A DNA stretch of 64,000 bases, from NCBI GenBank assembly GCA_963800275.1, contig CAWDAI010000001.1, forward strand, positions 354,599 through 418,598, written 5' to 3'. Under the pieces are notes generated by a model. It worked only from the letters and a program-made list of their open reading frames with translations. It made no database searches and had not been told where the DNA came from. This DNA comes from JAFMJV01 sp963800275 (GTDB lineage Bacteria; Chloroflexota; Limnocylindria; Limnocylindrales; CSP1-4). Shown here one piece after another: positions 16,470 through 23,745 of this stretch; the first letter of the stretch is position 1, and every line of letters starts with the position of its first letter. The position numbers were made by a program, and so were the translations under genes.

Positions 16470-17120
16470 ATGAACATGCACATCCGCTCCCTTGCGACCA
16501 CGGCCCTGACCATGGCCCTCGGTGCCGCCGCCGTCACGGCCACCGAACCGACCCTCACCCCATCGGCGAGCCCCTCGCCCGACGCTCCTTCCGGCGCACC
16601 CGTGGCCGCCGCCGCGAATGTCCCGACCCCGGTCGGCTCGCCCGTCCCGGCTCCGCCCCTGGAGGGTCTCGTCCGGCCCGACGGCAGCGCCTTCGACCTG
16701 GCCGAGCTGCGCGGACACGACGTGCTCGTGTACTTCGGTTACACCCATTGTCCGGATGTCTGCCCGCAGACCCTGGCCGAGGTCTACGACGTCTTCGCGG
16801 CCCGGCCGGGCACACGCGCGCTCTTCGTCACGGTCGACCCGGAGCGTGACACGCCCGAGTTCCTCGCCGAGTGGACCGCGTACCTGCCCGACGAACTGGT
16901 GGCGGTGACCGGCAGCCCGAGCGCGATCCGCCGGGCGGCCGATGCCTACGGCGTTCGCTACGCCCGCGTGGACTCGACCTCGTCGGCGGGCTACGCCATG
17001 TCCCACACCGCCGATCTCTACCTCATCGACGCCGAGGGCCGGTACCGGTTGGCCTATCCCTTCGGTACCCCGGCAGCGGAGATCGTGGCCGACCTCGAGC
17101 AGCTCGACGACGTGGGCTGA
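16470..17120 (+). CDS. SCO1/SenC-family copper chaperone
   Basis: A 216-residue thioredoxin-fold protein with an N-terminal signal or anchor segment (ALTMALGAAAVTA), a proline/serine-rich linker, and the copper-binding set of the SCO family: C94 and C98 in CPDVC, and H179 in SHTADLYLID. It would load copper into the CuA site of cytochrome c oxidase on the outer face of the membrane. Either ATG 16470 or ATG 16476 could start; GGAG is better spaced for the second. It heads a run of PCuAC and DsbA-like genes, supporting a copper-insertion role. Confidence 0.9.
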   Translation: MNMHIRSLATTALTMALGAAAVTATEPTLTPSASPSPDAPSGAPVAAAANVPTPVGSPVPAPPLEGLVRPDGSAFDLAELRGHDVLVYFGYTHCPDVCPQTLAEVYDVFAARPGTRALFVTVDPERDTPEFLAEWTAYLPDELVAVTGSPSAIRRAADAYGVRYARVDSTSSAGYAMSHTADLYLIDAEGRYRLAYPFGTPAAEIVADLEQLDDVG

Positions 17121-17140
17121 CCAAGACAGAAGGTGAACCG

Positions 17141-17773
17141 ATGACCCGCACGCTGTTCCTCTCAGCCGGCAGCCTGGTGCTGGCACTGGGCCTGGCCGTC
17201 GCCCCGGCCGTGGCACAAACCGATGAGTCCTCGTCTGACCCGCTGGCCAGTCCCGGTCCGGCCGCTGCCTCGATGACCCCGCACCTGGCCTCGATGGGAC
17301 CGGGCCTCACCGTCTCGGGCGCCTGGGCCCGCCAGTCGCCGTTGGTCGAGCTGGCCGGCGCGGCCTACCTGGTGGTCCACAACGGGAGTGACACCGACGA
17401 TGCCATCGTCGCGGCCGACAGCCCGGTCGCGGGGGCGGTCGAGCTGCACCTGTCCTCCATGGACGACGAGGGCATGATGTCGATGAACCAGGTCAGGGAG
17501 ATCCCCGTGCCGGCGCACGGCGAGGTGAGCCTCGAGCCGGGGAGCTACCACATCATGCTCATCGGCCTGACCGAGCCGCTGCTGGCCGATGACGCCTTCG
17601 AGCTGACCCTGGAGTTCCGGGCGGCCCAGCCACAGACGATCACCGTGCCGGTCCTCGCGAGCAGCCCCATGGACATGGAGCACCCGTCCGTGGACCCCGA
17701 GCCCAGCATCGCCGCCGCCGATGAGATGGCTGGTGATGAGGTGGCCGGCGATGGCGGCACGATCGACGACTGA
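17141..17773 (+). CDS. PCu(A)C-family periplasmic copper chaperone
   Basis: A 210-residue exported protein with a signal peptide ending APAVAQ. The copper site is readable: H103, a methionine cluster (M107, M112, M113, M115), then M115-x21-H137-x-M139 within SYHIML. This closely follows the H-x10-M-x21-H-x-M motif of the family, with one extra residue in the first spacer. It delivers Cu(I) to cytochrome c oxidase together with SCO1. The gene starts 20 nt after the SCO1 stop. The C-terminal extension is acidic and Met-rich. Confidence 0.9.
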   Translation: MTRTLFLSAGSLVLALGLAVAPAVAQTDESSSDPLASPGPAAASMTPHLASMGPGLTVSGAWARQSPLVELAGAAYLVVHNGSDTDDAIVAADSPVAGAVELHLSSMDDEGMMSMNQVREIPVPAHGEVSLEPGSYHIMLIGLTEPLLADDAFELTLEFRAAQPQTITVPVLASSPMDMEHPSVDPEPSIAAADEMAGDEVAGDGGTIDD

Positions 17774-17858
17774 AGAGCCCGAGGCCGACCTTCGCGTAGC
17801 GGCCCATTCCGGAGCCCTCATCTATGCTGGCGGAGTCGTCACCAGCCCGAGGAACATC

Positions 17859-18665
17859 ATGTCCCAGACCACCCGCTTCCCGTCCCACCTGCTCAGCCGT
17901 GCCGCGATCGCAGCGGCGACCCTGCTCCTGGCCGTGCCCTCGGCGGGTGTCCTGGCGCAGGACGCCGCGGAGCCCGAGCTGACCTGGGCCCCCCTGGTCA
18001 CCCCACCTCCGATCGTCGCTCCCCCCGCCATGTCGGCCACCGAGCAGGTCGATGGCTACAGCATGGGAGACCCGGCCGCACCGGTGGTCGTGGAGGTGTG
18101 GGAAGACTTCCAGTGTCCCTTCTGCCATCGCTTCACCTACGAGGTGGAGCCGCTGATCGTGGAGCAGTACGTCAAGCCGGGTGATGCCCGCCTCGTCTAC
18201 CGCACCCTCGCCTTCCTGGGTGACGAGTCGCAGTGGGCCGCGGTGGCCGCCGACCTGGCCGCTGAGCAGAACATGTTCTGGCGCTTCCATGATTACCTCT
18301 GGGCCAACTACGGCGGCGAGAACAACGGCGCCTTCCACCTCGACCGCCTGCTGCAGATGGGCGAGGCCGCAGGCCTGGACATGGATGCCTTCAGATCCGG
18401 GCTCGTGCTGGACAAGGCACGAGAACGCTTCGCCCGGATCGAGGCCGACAGCGCCGTCGATGCCTACGCCCTGGGTATCTCCGGCACGCCCACGGTGGTG
18501 GTCAACGGCGTGCGCCTCGAGTCACCCGATTTCGGGTCGATCGCGGACGCCATCGACATCGAGCTGGCCAAGGCCGCGACCGCCTCGACCGCCGCGGGGA
18601 GCGGCGAAAGCCCGGCACCGTCAGCGTCTGCCGCGCCGGACGAAGGTCCCGCCGGGGACGAATAG
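17859..18665 (+). CDS. Exported DsbA-like thiol-disulfide oxidoreductase
   Basis: A 268-residue protein with a signal peptide (cleavage near VLAQ/DAA). The thioredoxin_4/DsbA-like domain has the active site C86-P-F-C89 in EDFQCPFCHRF and the cis-proline loop GISGTPTVVVNG. The C-terminus is a disordered Ser/Ala/Pro-rich tail. It probably oxidises or reduces disulfides of extracytoplasmic proteins; next to SCO1 and PCuAC it may keep their cysteines or CuA ligands in the right redox state (inference). ATG 17859 is preceded by GAGGA. Confidence 0.88.
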   Translation: MSQTTRFPSHLLSRAAIAAATLLLAVPSAGVLAQDAAEPELTWAPLVTPPPIVAPPAMSATEQVDGYSMGDPAAPVVVEVWEDFQCPFCHRFTYEVEPLIVEQYVKPGDARLVYRTLAFLGDESQWAAVAADLAAEQNMFWRFHDYLWANYGGENNGAFHLDRLLQMGEAAGLDMDAFRSGLVLDKARERFARIEADSAVDAYALGISGTPTVVVNGVRLESPDFGSIADAIDIELAKAATASTAAGSGESPAPSASAAPDEGPAGDE

Positions 18666-18739
18666 CCCGGGCCATCTTCTTGGACCGGGTTGCCCGCGCT
18701 AGGATGACGTGGTCCGGGCTGTCGCAGGGAGAGCCATTC

Positions 18740-19429
18740 ATGTCCGATCAACAGACGACTGGCGGATCAGCGCCTGCCCCCGCGGTCGGTGGCGACGGCG
18801 GGGCTTCGACGACCGCGCGGGCGCGCAGCGTGGCCGAGGACTTCGTCGACCGCGGAGCCCCCTGGAGCCCGAAGACCTCCTGGTCCATCGTGCTCATCGA
18901 GGGCATCGTCGTCGCGATCGTGGGCCTGCTCTTCATCTTCAAGCCGCTCGGCGGCTCGAGCACGACCCTGCAGCTGGTCGGCTTCGTCCTGCTCGGCGGC
19001 TCGCTCGTGACCATCTTCCAGCTGTGGCGGAAGGCGTATCGCCCGGACCTGGAGCTGCTGGCTTCCTTCCGGGCAGGGTCCGGCGTGACCGTGGGCGCCG
19101 TGGTCATCGTGGCGACCTTCCTGACCGACGTGACCGAGGCGGTCACCGCGGCCCTGGCAGTCGTGGTCGGCATCGGCTTCGTCGTGTTCGGCCTGGCCGG
19201 GATCGCCAGCAGCCTGATCCGGCGCGAGGTCCACGCGCCCTTGCCGGTGGCCTCGCTCGTGCTGGACTCGGTACTGGGTCTGGCCGGATTGCTCCTGGTC
19301 TTCGCGGGCGCCGCCGGCAGCGACACCGTGGACGGGCTCTTCAACCTGCAGGGCGTGCTGCTCATCGCGACGGGCCTGGCCCTCGCCGGCTACGCCTACA
19401 TGCTGCGACAGCAGGCCGTCACCGCCTGA
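18740..19429 (+). CDS. HdeD-like (DUF308) multi-pass membrane protein
   Basis: A 229-residue protein with a hydrophilic N-terminus of about 60 residues, then about six hydrophobic helices in paired repeats (SIVLIEGIVVAIVGLLFIF, LQLVGFVLLGGSLVTIF, LAVVVGIGFVVFGLAGI, GVLLIATGLALAGYAYML). This repeat pattern is that of DUF308/HdeD proteins, whose function is uncertain (acid or membrane stress in enterobacteria). ATG 18740 follows CAGGGAGAG. It appears monocistronic and convergent with the NDH-2 gene. Confidence 0.75.
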   Translation: MSDQQTTGGSAPAPAVGGDGGASTTARARSVAEDFVDRGAPWSPKTSWSIVLIEGIVVAIVGLLFIFKPLGGSSTTLQLVGFVLLGGSLVTIFQLWRKAYRPDLELLASFRAGSGVTVGAVVIVATFLTDVTEAVTAALAVVVGIGFVVFGLAGIASSLIRREVHAPLPVASLVLDSVLGLAGLLLVFAGAAGSDTVDGLFNLQGVLLIATGLALAGYAYMLRQQAVTA

Positions 19430-19459
19430 TCCTCCAGGGCGCCGGTCGGCGACCCTCCC

Positions 19460-20776
19460 TCAACCGAGCCCAGCCCTGCCTTCACGGTCGGAGCTGTGGC
19501 TGGGCAGGCCCGTGATGAGTCGGCTGCCCCGTCCGCGCGTGATGAACGACCAGGCCCAACGCATCATCACCAGCACCCGGTTCTGCAGGCCGATGAGCCA
19601 GAAGATGTGGATGGCCAGCCACATGAACCAGGCCGGGAAGCCGCTGAAGCGAACGATGCGGAAGTCCGCCACCGCCCGCAGGCGACCGATGGTCGCGAGC
19701 TCGCCGAGGTCCCTGTACCTGAAGCCGGGGATGGTCACTCCGTCACGCCGGGCGATGATCGCGCGGGCGGCATAGCGCCCACCCTGCATCCCGGCCTGGG
19801 CCACACCGGGCACCATGCGTCCGCGCGTCCACTCGACGGCGGCGAGGTCGCCTACCACCCAGATGTCAGGAAGGCCCGGGATGGTCAGGTCGTCATCGAC
19901 GCGGATGCGGCCGACGCGGTCGGTGGGTGCGCTCGTGGCCTCGGCCACGGCTCTGCCGAACCGACCCACCGCCACGCCCGCCGCCCACAGCACGGTTCGC
20001 GCCTGCAAGCGCGTCGTCTCCGTGCCTTCCGTGCCACGCACCGTCACCCCCGCGTCGTCGATATCGGTGACCATGGTGCGTGTGCGGATGGTCACGCCCA
20101 GCTGGGCCAGCTGGCGGGCGGCAGCCTCGGACGATGCTCGCGGGTAGGTGGGCAGCACTCGGTCCGTGCCCTCGACGAGGTAGACCAGGGCCTCCTCGGT
20201 GTTGATGACGCGGAAGTCGCGGGGCAGGGTGTCGCGGGCGATCTCACACAGCGACCCGGCCAGCTCCACGCCCGTCGGGCCGGCGCCCACGATGACGAAG
20301 GTCATCCACTCGTGCTGGCGGGCGGTGTCGGTCTCGAGCTCCGCGTTCTCGAAGGCGTCGAGGATGCGGGCGCGCATCTGCAGCGCATCCTCCAGCGTCT
20401 TGATGCCGGGGGCGTGCTCGGCCCAGCCCTCGTTGCCGAAGTAGGAGTGCTTGGTGCCCGTGGCCACGATGAGCGAGTCGTACTCGAGGTCGGCACCGTC
20501 GTCGATGCGGACCGTCCTGGCCTGGGGATCGATGCCGGTCGCCTCGGCCAGCAGCACCGTCACGTTCTGCTGGCGACGCAGGATGAGGCGCAGGGGCTGG
20601 GCGATCTCCGAGGGCGTGAGCGCACCCGTGGCCACCTGGTAGAGCAGGGGGCTGAAGAGATGGTGGTTGCGCCGGTCGACCAGGGTGATGTCGACGTCGT
20701 GACGGGCCAGGGCACGGGCAGCGTACAGGCCACCGTAGCCACCGCCGATGATCAGGATGCGATGCCGCTCTGCCAT
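19460..20776 (-). CDS. ndh: Type II NADH dehydrogenase (NDH-2)
   Basis: A 438-residue FAD-dependent oxidoreductase. An FAD-binding Rossmann motif (ILIIGGGYGGLYAA) is at the N-terminus and an NAD(P)H-binding motif (FVIVGAGPTGVELAG) is near residue 160. The second FAD contact is IWVVGDLAAV. A C-terminal amphipathic/hydrophobic region (FPAWFMWLAIHIFWLIGLQN) anchors it to the membrane, as in NDH-2. It transfers electrons from NADH to quinone without pumping protons. The start ATG 20776 is set by AAGGAG 6 nt upstream. Confidence 0.92.
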   Translation of the reverse strand: MAERHRILIIGGGYGGLYAARALARHDVDITLVDRRNHHLFSPLLYQVATGALTPSEIAQPLRLILRRQQNVTVLLAEATGIDPQARTVRIDDGADLEYDSLIVATGTKHSYFGNEGWAEHAPGIKTLEDALQMRARILDAFENAELETDTARQHEWMTFVIVGAGPTGVELAGSLCEIARDTLPRDFRVINTEEALVYLVEGTDRVLPTYPRASSEAAARQLAQLGVTIRTRTMVTDIDDAGVTVRGTEGTETTRLQARTVLWAAGVAVGRFGRAVAEATSAPTDRVGRIRVDDDLTIPGLPDIWVVGDLAAVEWTRGRMVPGVAQAGMQGGRYAARAIIARRDGVTIPGFRYRDLGELATIGRLRAVADFRIVRFSGFPAWFMWLAIHIFWLIGLQNRVLVMMRWAWSFITRGRGSRLITGLPSHSSDREGRAGLG

Positions 20777-20962
20777 GGGTACTCCTTCGATCGCCACGCG
20801 CCCTTCCCCTCCGACCTTACTAGAGGATGACACGTCGGCCGGGGCGCCCACCCTTGACGGCGCGAGGGATCCTCCGCTGGACGCAAGCCGCGAACGACTG
20901 TGCCCTGACCGAGACCGTCCGGTCAGCCTTCGCGCGCTATGGCCAGCAGGTCGATGGCCTGC

Positions 20963-21211
20963 TCAGGGACGGTCGCTGATGCGAGCCTGCTCCACCAGCC
21001 AGGTCGCCGCGGCTTCGCGGGTCATGTACTTGCCCGACCGCCGGCGGCCCAGCGTGGTGGCCATCCAACCTGAACCGAACTGGCCGGCGCTCAGGCGGAA
21101 CCGCCCCACGGTCCCGATGACAGTGCCCTTGTAGAGCACCTCGTAGCGGCCCGTGCCGGGCGGGGATGCCGCCCGGTAGCGGATGTGTCTGCGGTCAGGG
21201 TTCGAAGCCAT
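20963..21211 (-). CDS. Small hypothetical protein
   Basis: An 82-residue basic protein with the look of a small beta-sheet domain followed by a helix (RYEVLYKGTVIGTVGRFRLS, then SGKYMTREAAATWLVEQA). I do not recognise the family. The ribosome binding site is weak, but codon use and residue composition look coding. The opposite strand carries only a short unconvincing frame here. It follows the S51 peptidase gene on the same strand orientation, 30 nt upstream of that gene's end, so it is transcribed separately or after it. Confidence 0.55.
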   Translation of the reverse strand: MASNPDRRHIRYRAASPPGTGRYEVLYKGTVIGTVGRFRLSAGQFGSGWMATTLGRRRSGKYMTREAAATWLVEQARISDRP

Positions 21212-21241
21212 GGCTGCGGGGAGTGTACGACGAGGACCCGC

Positions 21242-22153
21242 TCAGGCGGGTGCGGGGTTCTGGGCTCGTGCCAGCATGATCGCGGGATCCGGCTCGATCG
21301 ACGTGGCCGGGCGCAGCAGCTCACCTCTCCGGCCGGAGGTCGGCGCCAGCCGGCGGTCCAGGCCGGAGGGGCCCTGCTCCAGGATCCAGAGCCCCGGCTG
21401 ACCCGAGCGATCCTCGACGTAGCACCCATCCCGCGCCGACCCGGGCCGGCCTTCCGGGGCGACCACGCGATAGTCATCGCCGTCGAGCAGCAGGCCGGCC
21501 CAGTCATCGAGGCCGAGCCCTCGCTCTCCGGCATGGCGCGCGAGCATGCCGGCGAAGTCCGAGGCGCGCAGGACGCCGTTGCTCTGGGTCATGTCGTAGT
21601 GCGGGCAGAGCAGACCCGGCAGCAGACCCAGGCCATCGACCCGGATGTAACGCCAGCCATGGGCGTGCGGGTCATCGGCGGCGATGGGCTTCCGGTAAGA
21701 GGTGGGATCCATGGAGTCGCTGTGGCCGCCGTCGAACCAGCAGATGGCACCGGCGCTGCCGCCCGCCACCACGAGCCCGCGGCCCACCGCATCACGAAGG
21801 AGCACGTCGAGGCCGGTGTCGCTCCAGCGATCCACCGCGTAGAGGGTATTGCCGCCGCTCACGACGACCACCGCGGCCCGTTCGCAGGCTTCAGCCAGCG
21901 ACGCCCGCGCTGGATGCGCGGCGGCCAGGTCGAGCCGAGCGATCCGGCAGCCGAGATCGACAAAGCGGGCGGTCTGGCGTTCCCCCGGCTCGGGCCGATC
22001 ATAGGTAGCGGTCCCCAGGTAGAGCAGCTCCAAGCCGGCGGCCGGGCGTCCGGTCAGCTCCACGACCAGCTCGGCCATGCCGGGCTCCGAGAGTCCGGCG
22101 CCCGAGCCGAGCAGGAGGCCGCGCAGATGGCCGGAGCGAGAGTGGTCGGTCAT
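21242..22153 (-). CDS. Peptidase E-like protein, family S51 (dipeptidase/cyanophycinase superfamily)
   Basis: A 303-residue cytoplasmic protein. The nucleophile elbow GGSAGAICWF places the catalytic serine at S133, and VVVSGGNTLY precedes it as in peptidase E and cyanophycinase. A downstream LLCPHYDM segment likely supplies the histidine. Peptidase E cleaves Asp-X dipeptides; cyanophycinase releases beta-Asp-Arg. Cyanophycin synthetase is not in this window, so a dipeptidase role is more likely. The start ATG 22153 is the only suitable one. Confidence 0.85.
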   Translation of the reverse strand: MTDHSRSGHLRGLLLGSGAGLSEPGMAELVVELTGRPAAGLELLYLGTATYDRPEPGERQTARFVDLGCRIARLDLAAAHPARASLAEACERAAVVVVSGGNTLYAVDRWSDTGLDVLLRDAVGRGLVVAGGSAGAICWFDGGHSDSMDPTSYRKPIAADDPHAHGWRYIRVDGLGLLPGLLCPHYDMTQSNGVLRASDFAGMLARHAGERGLGLDDWAGLLLDGDDYRVVAPEGRPGSARDGCYVEDRSGQPGLWILEQGPSGLDRRLAPTSGRRGELLRPATSIEPDPAIMLARAQNPAPA

Positions 22154-22189
22154 GGAGGCAGTGTGCCCGAGCCGATGCCGGGACAGGAA

Positions 22190-22224
22190 AGGACCCGGGT
22201 CGAGGGGGGATCGACCCGGGTCCT
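22190..22224 (-). terminator. Intrinsic terminator of the nitroreductase gene
   Basis: A perfect 14-bp stem (AGGACCCGGGTCGA / TCGACCCGGGTCCT) with a 7-nt loop begins 17 nt after the minus-strand stop at 22242. On that strand CTTTCCT follows or overlaps the stem base, giving a modest U-rich tail. Confidence 0.8.
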
Positions 22225-22241
22225 GGGGGAAAAGGCGGGGG

Positions 22242-22661
22242 CTAGAAGCGCTCCAGGACCATCACCGGGATGTGGTCGCGGGCGGTCCTGCGCTCATACT
22301 CGGCGAACTGCGGGGCGCGCTCCTTCTGGGCGCTCCAGATGCGCTCGTACTCCTCGCCGGTCGCCTCTTGGGCGCGCACCTCGTAGGTCTCGCTGCCGAC
22401 CTCGACCTTGACCTGGGGGTGGGCCAGCAGGTTGTAGTACCAGGCCGGGTTCTCGTCGGCACCGCCCTTGGAGGCGAAGACGGCCCAGCCGCCCTCGACC
22501 TCGAGCGTGGCCAGGGGCGTCACGCGCTCCCGCCCGCTCTTGGCACCCTGGTGGTGCAGGAGGAGCAGCGTGAGGTGTTCGAAGTAGCCACCGACCACGC
22601 CGTCATTGGCCCGGAATTCGTCGATGATCGCCTGGTTGAAGTCGACCTTGGTAGAGACCAT
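22242..22661 (-). CDS. Deazaflavin (F420)-dependent nitroreductase family protein (Ddn-like)
   Basis: A 139-residue split-barrel protein of the DUF385/Ddn family. Family hallmarks are the N-terminal helix, HHQGAKSGRERVTPLA, WAVFASKGGADENPAWYYNL and HPQVKVEVG followed by a Glu/Arg-rich C-terminal half. These proteins bind F420 and reduce nitro compounds or quinones; some bind other flavins. ATG 22661 is divergent from a marR gene 119 bp away. A near-consensus promoter at 22706-22734 reads into it and a terminator lies at 22190-22224, so it is monocistronic and probably MarR-controlled (inference). Confidence 0.88.
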   Translation of the reverse strand: MVSTKVDFNQAIIDEFRANDGVVGGYFEHLTLLLLHHQGAKSGRERVTPLATLEVEGGWAVFASKGGADENPAWYYNLLAHPQVKVEVGSETYEVRAQEATGEEYERIWSAQKERAPQFAEYERRTARDHIPVMVLERF

Positions 22662-22705
22662 GGGGGCACCTGCTTATGGTTGCGTGTAATATATTTGCTG
22701 GTGCA

Positions 22706-22734
22706 ACTATAACGTTTGACATCAGCCCTGTCAA
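22706..22734 (-). promoter_or_regulatory. Sigma-70-type promoter for the nitroreductase gene, overlapping a dyad
   Basis: On the minus strand a perfect -35 box TTGACA (22734-22729) and -10 box TATAGT (22711-22706) are separated by 17 bp. This is the best promoter match in the window. The -35 box is also one arm of an inverted repeat TTGACA-N7-TGTCAA at 22716-22734, a candidate operator for the divergent MarR protein. Confidence 0.75.
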
Positions 22735-22780
22735 GGAACACCATGTGACGGACGGGGACCTGAGCAGAGAGAGGCGCAGC

Positions 22781-23302
22781 ATGACCATCCAGACCGAGCC
22801 CGCAGAGCCCGGCACGGCACTCTTCAGCGACGAGCGACTGGCGACCACCGACGCCCTGCTGGAGACGCACGCGGCCGTGGTGGCGGTACTGGAACGGCTG
22901 GCGACCGACCCGGCAGGGCTCGATCCGGCGACCGCGGAGCTGCTCATGCGGCTCAGCCGGGCTGCCGATTGCGGCATCCGGGGCGTGGACATCGGCGCGC
23001 AGTGCCAGATGACCGCCACGCGCGTGTCGCGCCTGGTCGACCGGGCCGAGGCGGCCGGGCTCGTCGCGCGCACGCCCGATCCCTCCGACCGCCGGGCCCA
23101 GCACGTGGTGCTGACGGCCGAAGGGCGCAGCGCAGCGCAGCGCCTCGCGCCGCTCATGGGTGGCCTTCTCGACGAGCTCGTCTTCGACACGCTTGCGGCC
23201 GACGAGCGGGCGACGCTCATCGAGCTCCTGGGCCGGCTGCGGGCCCGAGCCTTGGAGATGATCGCCGGCGATCCGGCACGGGGTCCGCGACGTGCGGCCT
23301 AG
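22781..23302 (+). CDS. MarR-family transcriptional regulator
   Basis: A 173-residue winged-helix regulator. Helix-turn-helix residues appear in GVDIGAQCQMTATRVSRLVD (about 66-85), followed by the wing ARTPDPSDRRAQHVVLTAEG, typical of MarR. ATG 22781 is preceded by GAGAGG; an alternative GTG lies 37 nt upstream. It is divergent from the Ddn-like gene and likely represses it and itself through the dyads in the shared A+T-rich gap. Its inducer is unknown. Confidence 0.9.
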   Translation: MTIQTEPAEPGTALFSDERLATTDALLETHAAVVAVLERLATDPAGLDPATAELLMRLSRAADCGIRGVDIGAQCQMTATRVSRLVDRAEAAGLVARTPDPSDRRAQHVVLTAEGRSAAQRLAPLMGGLLDELVFDTLAADERATLIELLGRLRARALEMIAGDPARGPRRAA

Positions 23303-23741
23303 GGTGGTCCGCCTGCTCAGCCTGGCCCTCGTGCTCGTCCTCGGCTCGGCCACCGCCGCCGCGGAGGGCACGGCCGTGGTCACGGTCTCCTCGGTCGATC
23401 CTGCCAGGGATGGTGCTTCGGTCCAGCTCGAAGGCGCAGCCCTCTATGCGCTCGAGGAAGGGCGGTACCTCTTCAGCGATGGCAGCGGCCTCATCGTCGT
23501 CGACGCCACGGCCGCGGCAGAGCAGCTGCCGCTGCTGGAGATCGTCAGGGTCGAGGGCACGGTCGAGGCCGCCCCGGCCGTCGGCGGCGACACCGCCATC
23601 GAGCTATCAGCGTGGGCACCAGTGCGCATCGCGCGGCCCGCGGTCATCGTGCCCGAGGAGCAGGTGATGGCTGCGTTCTGGGGCTGGATCGTGGCGTACG
23701 GCGGTCAGGCCCCGGGGCCCACGGCCACCCCCGGGGAGTAG
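23292..23741 (+). CDS. Secreted BOF (bacterial OB-fold)-like protein
   Basis: A 149-residue exported protein with signal peptide (LLSLALVLVLGSATAAA). The mature part resembles the YgiW/YdeI bacterial OB-fold: D-x-x-x-V-x-L-E-G, then EEGRYLFSDGSGLIVVDA and VRVEGTVEA. The GTG start overlaps the marR stop by 11 bp, so the two are translationally coupled. OB-fold proteins of this type bind small ligands or cations; no specific function can be given. Confidence 0.65.
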   Translation: MRPRVVRLLSLALVLVLGSATAAAEGTAVVTVSSVDPARDGASVQLEGAALYALEEGRYLFSDGSGLIVVDATAAAEQLPLLEIVRVEGTVEAAPAVGGDTAIELSAWAPVRIARPAVIVPEEQVMAAFWGWIVAYGGQAPGPTATPGE

Positions 23742-23745
23742 CGCG

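Noticed and set aside
20845..20979. Short plus-strand frame ending in ARYGQQVDGLLRDGR
   Set aside because: It looks protein-like but has only a TTG start with a poor ribosome binding site and overlaps the small gene at 20963-21211.
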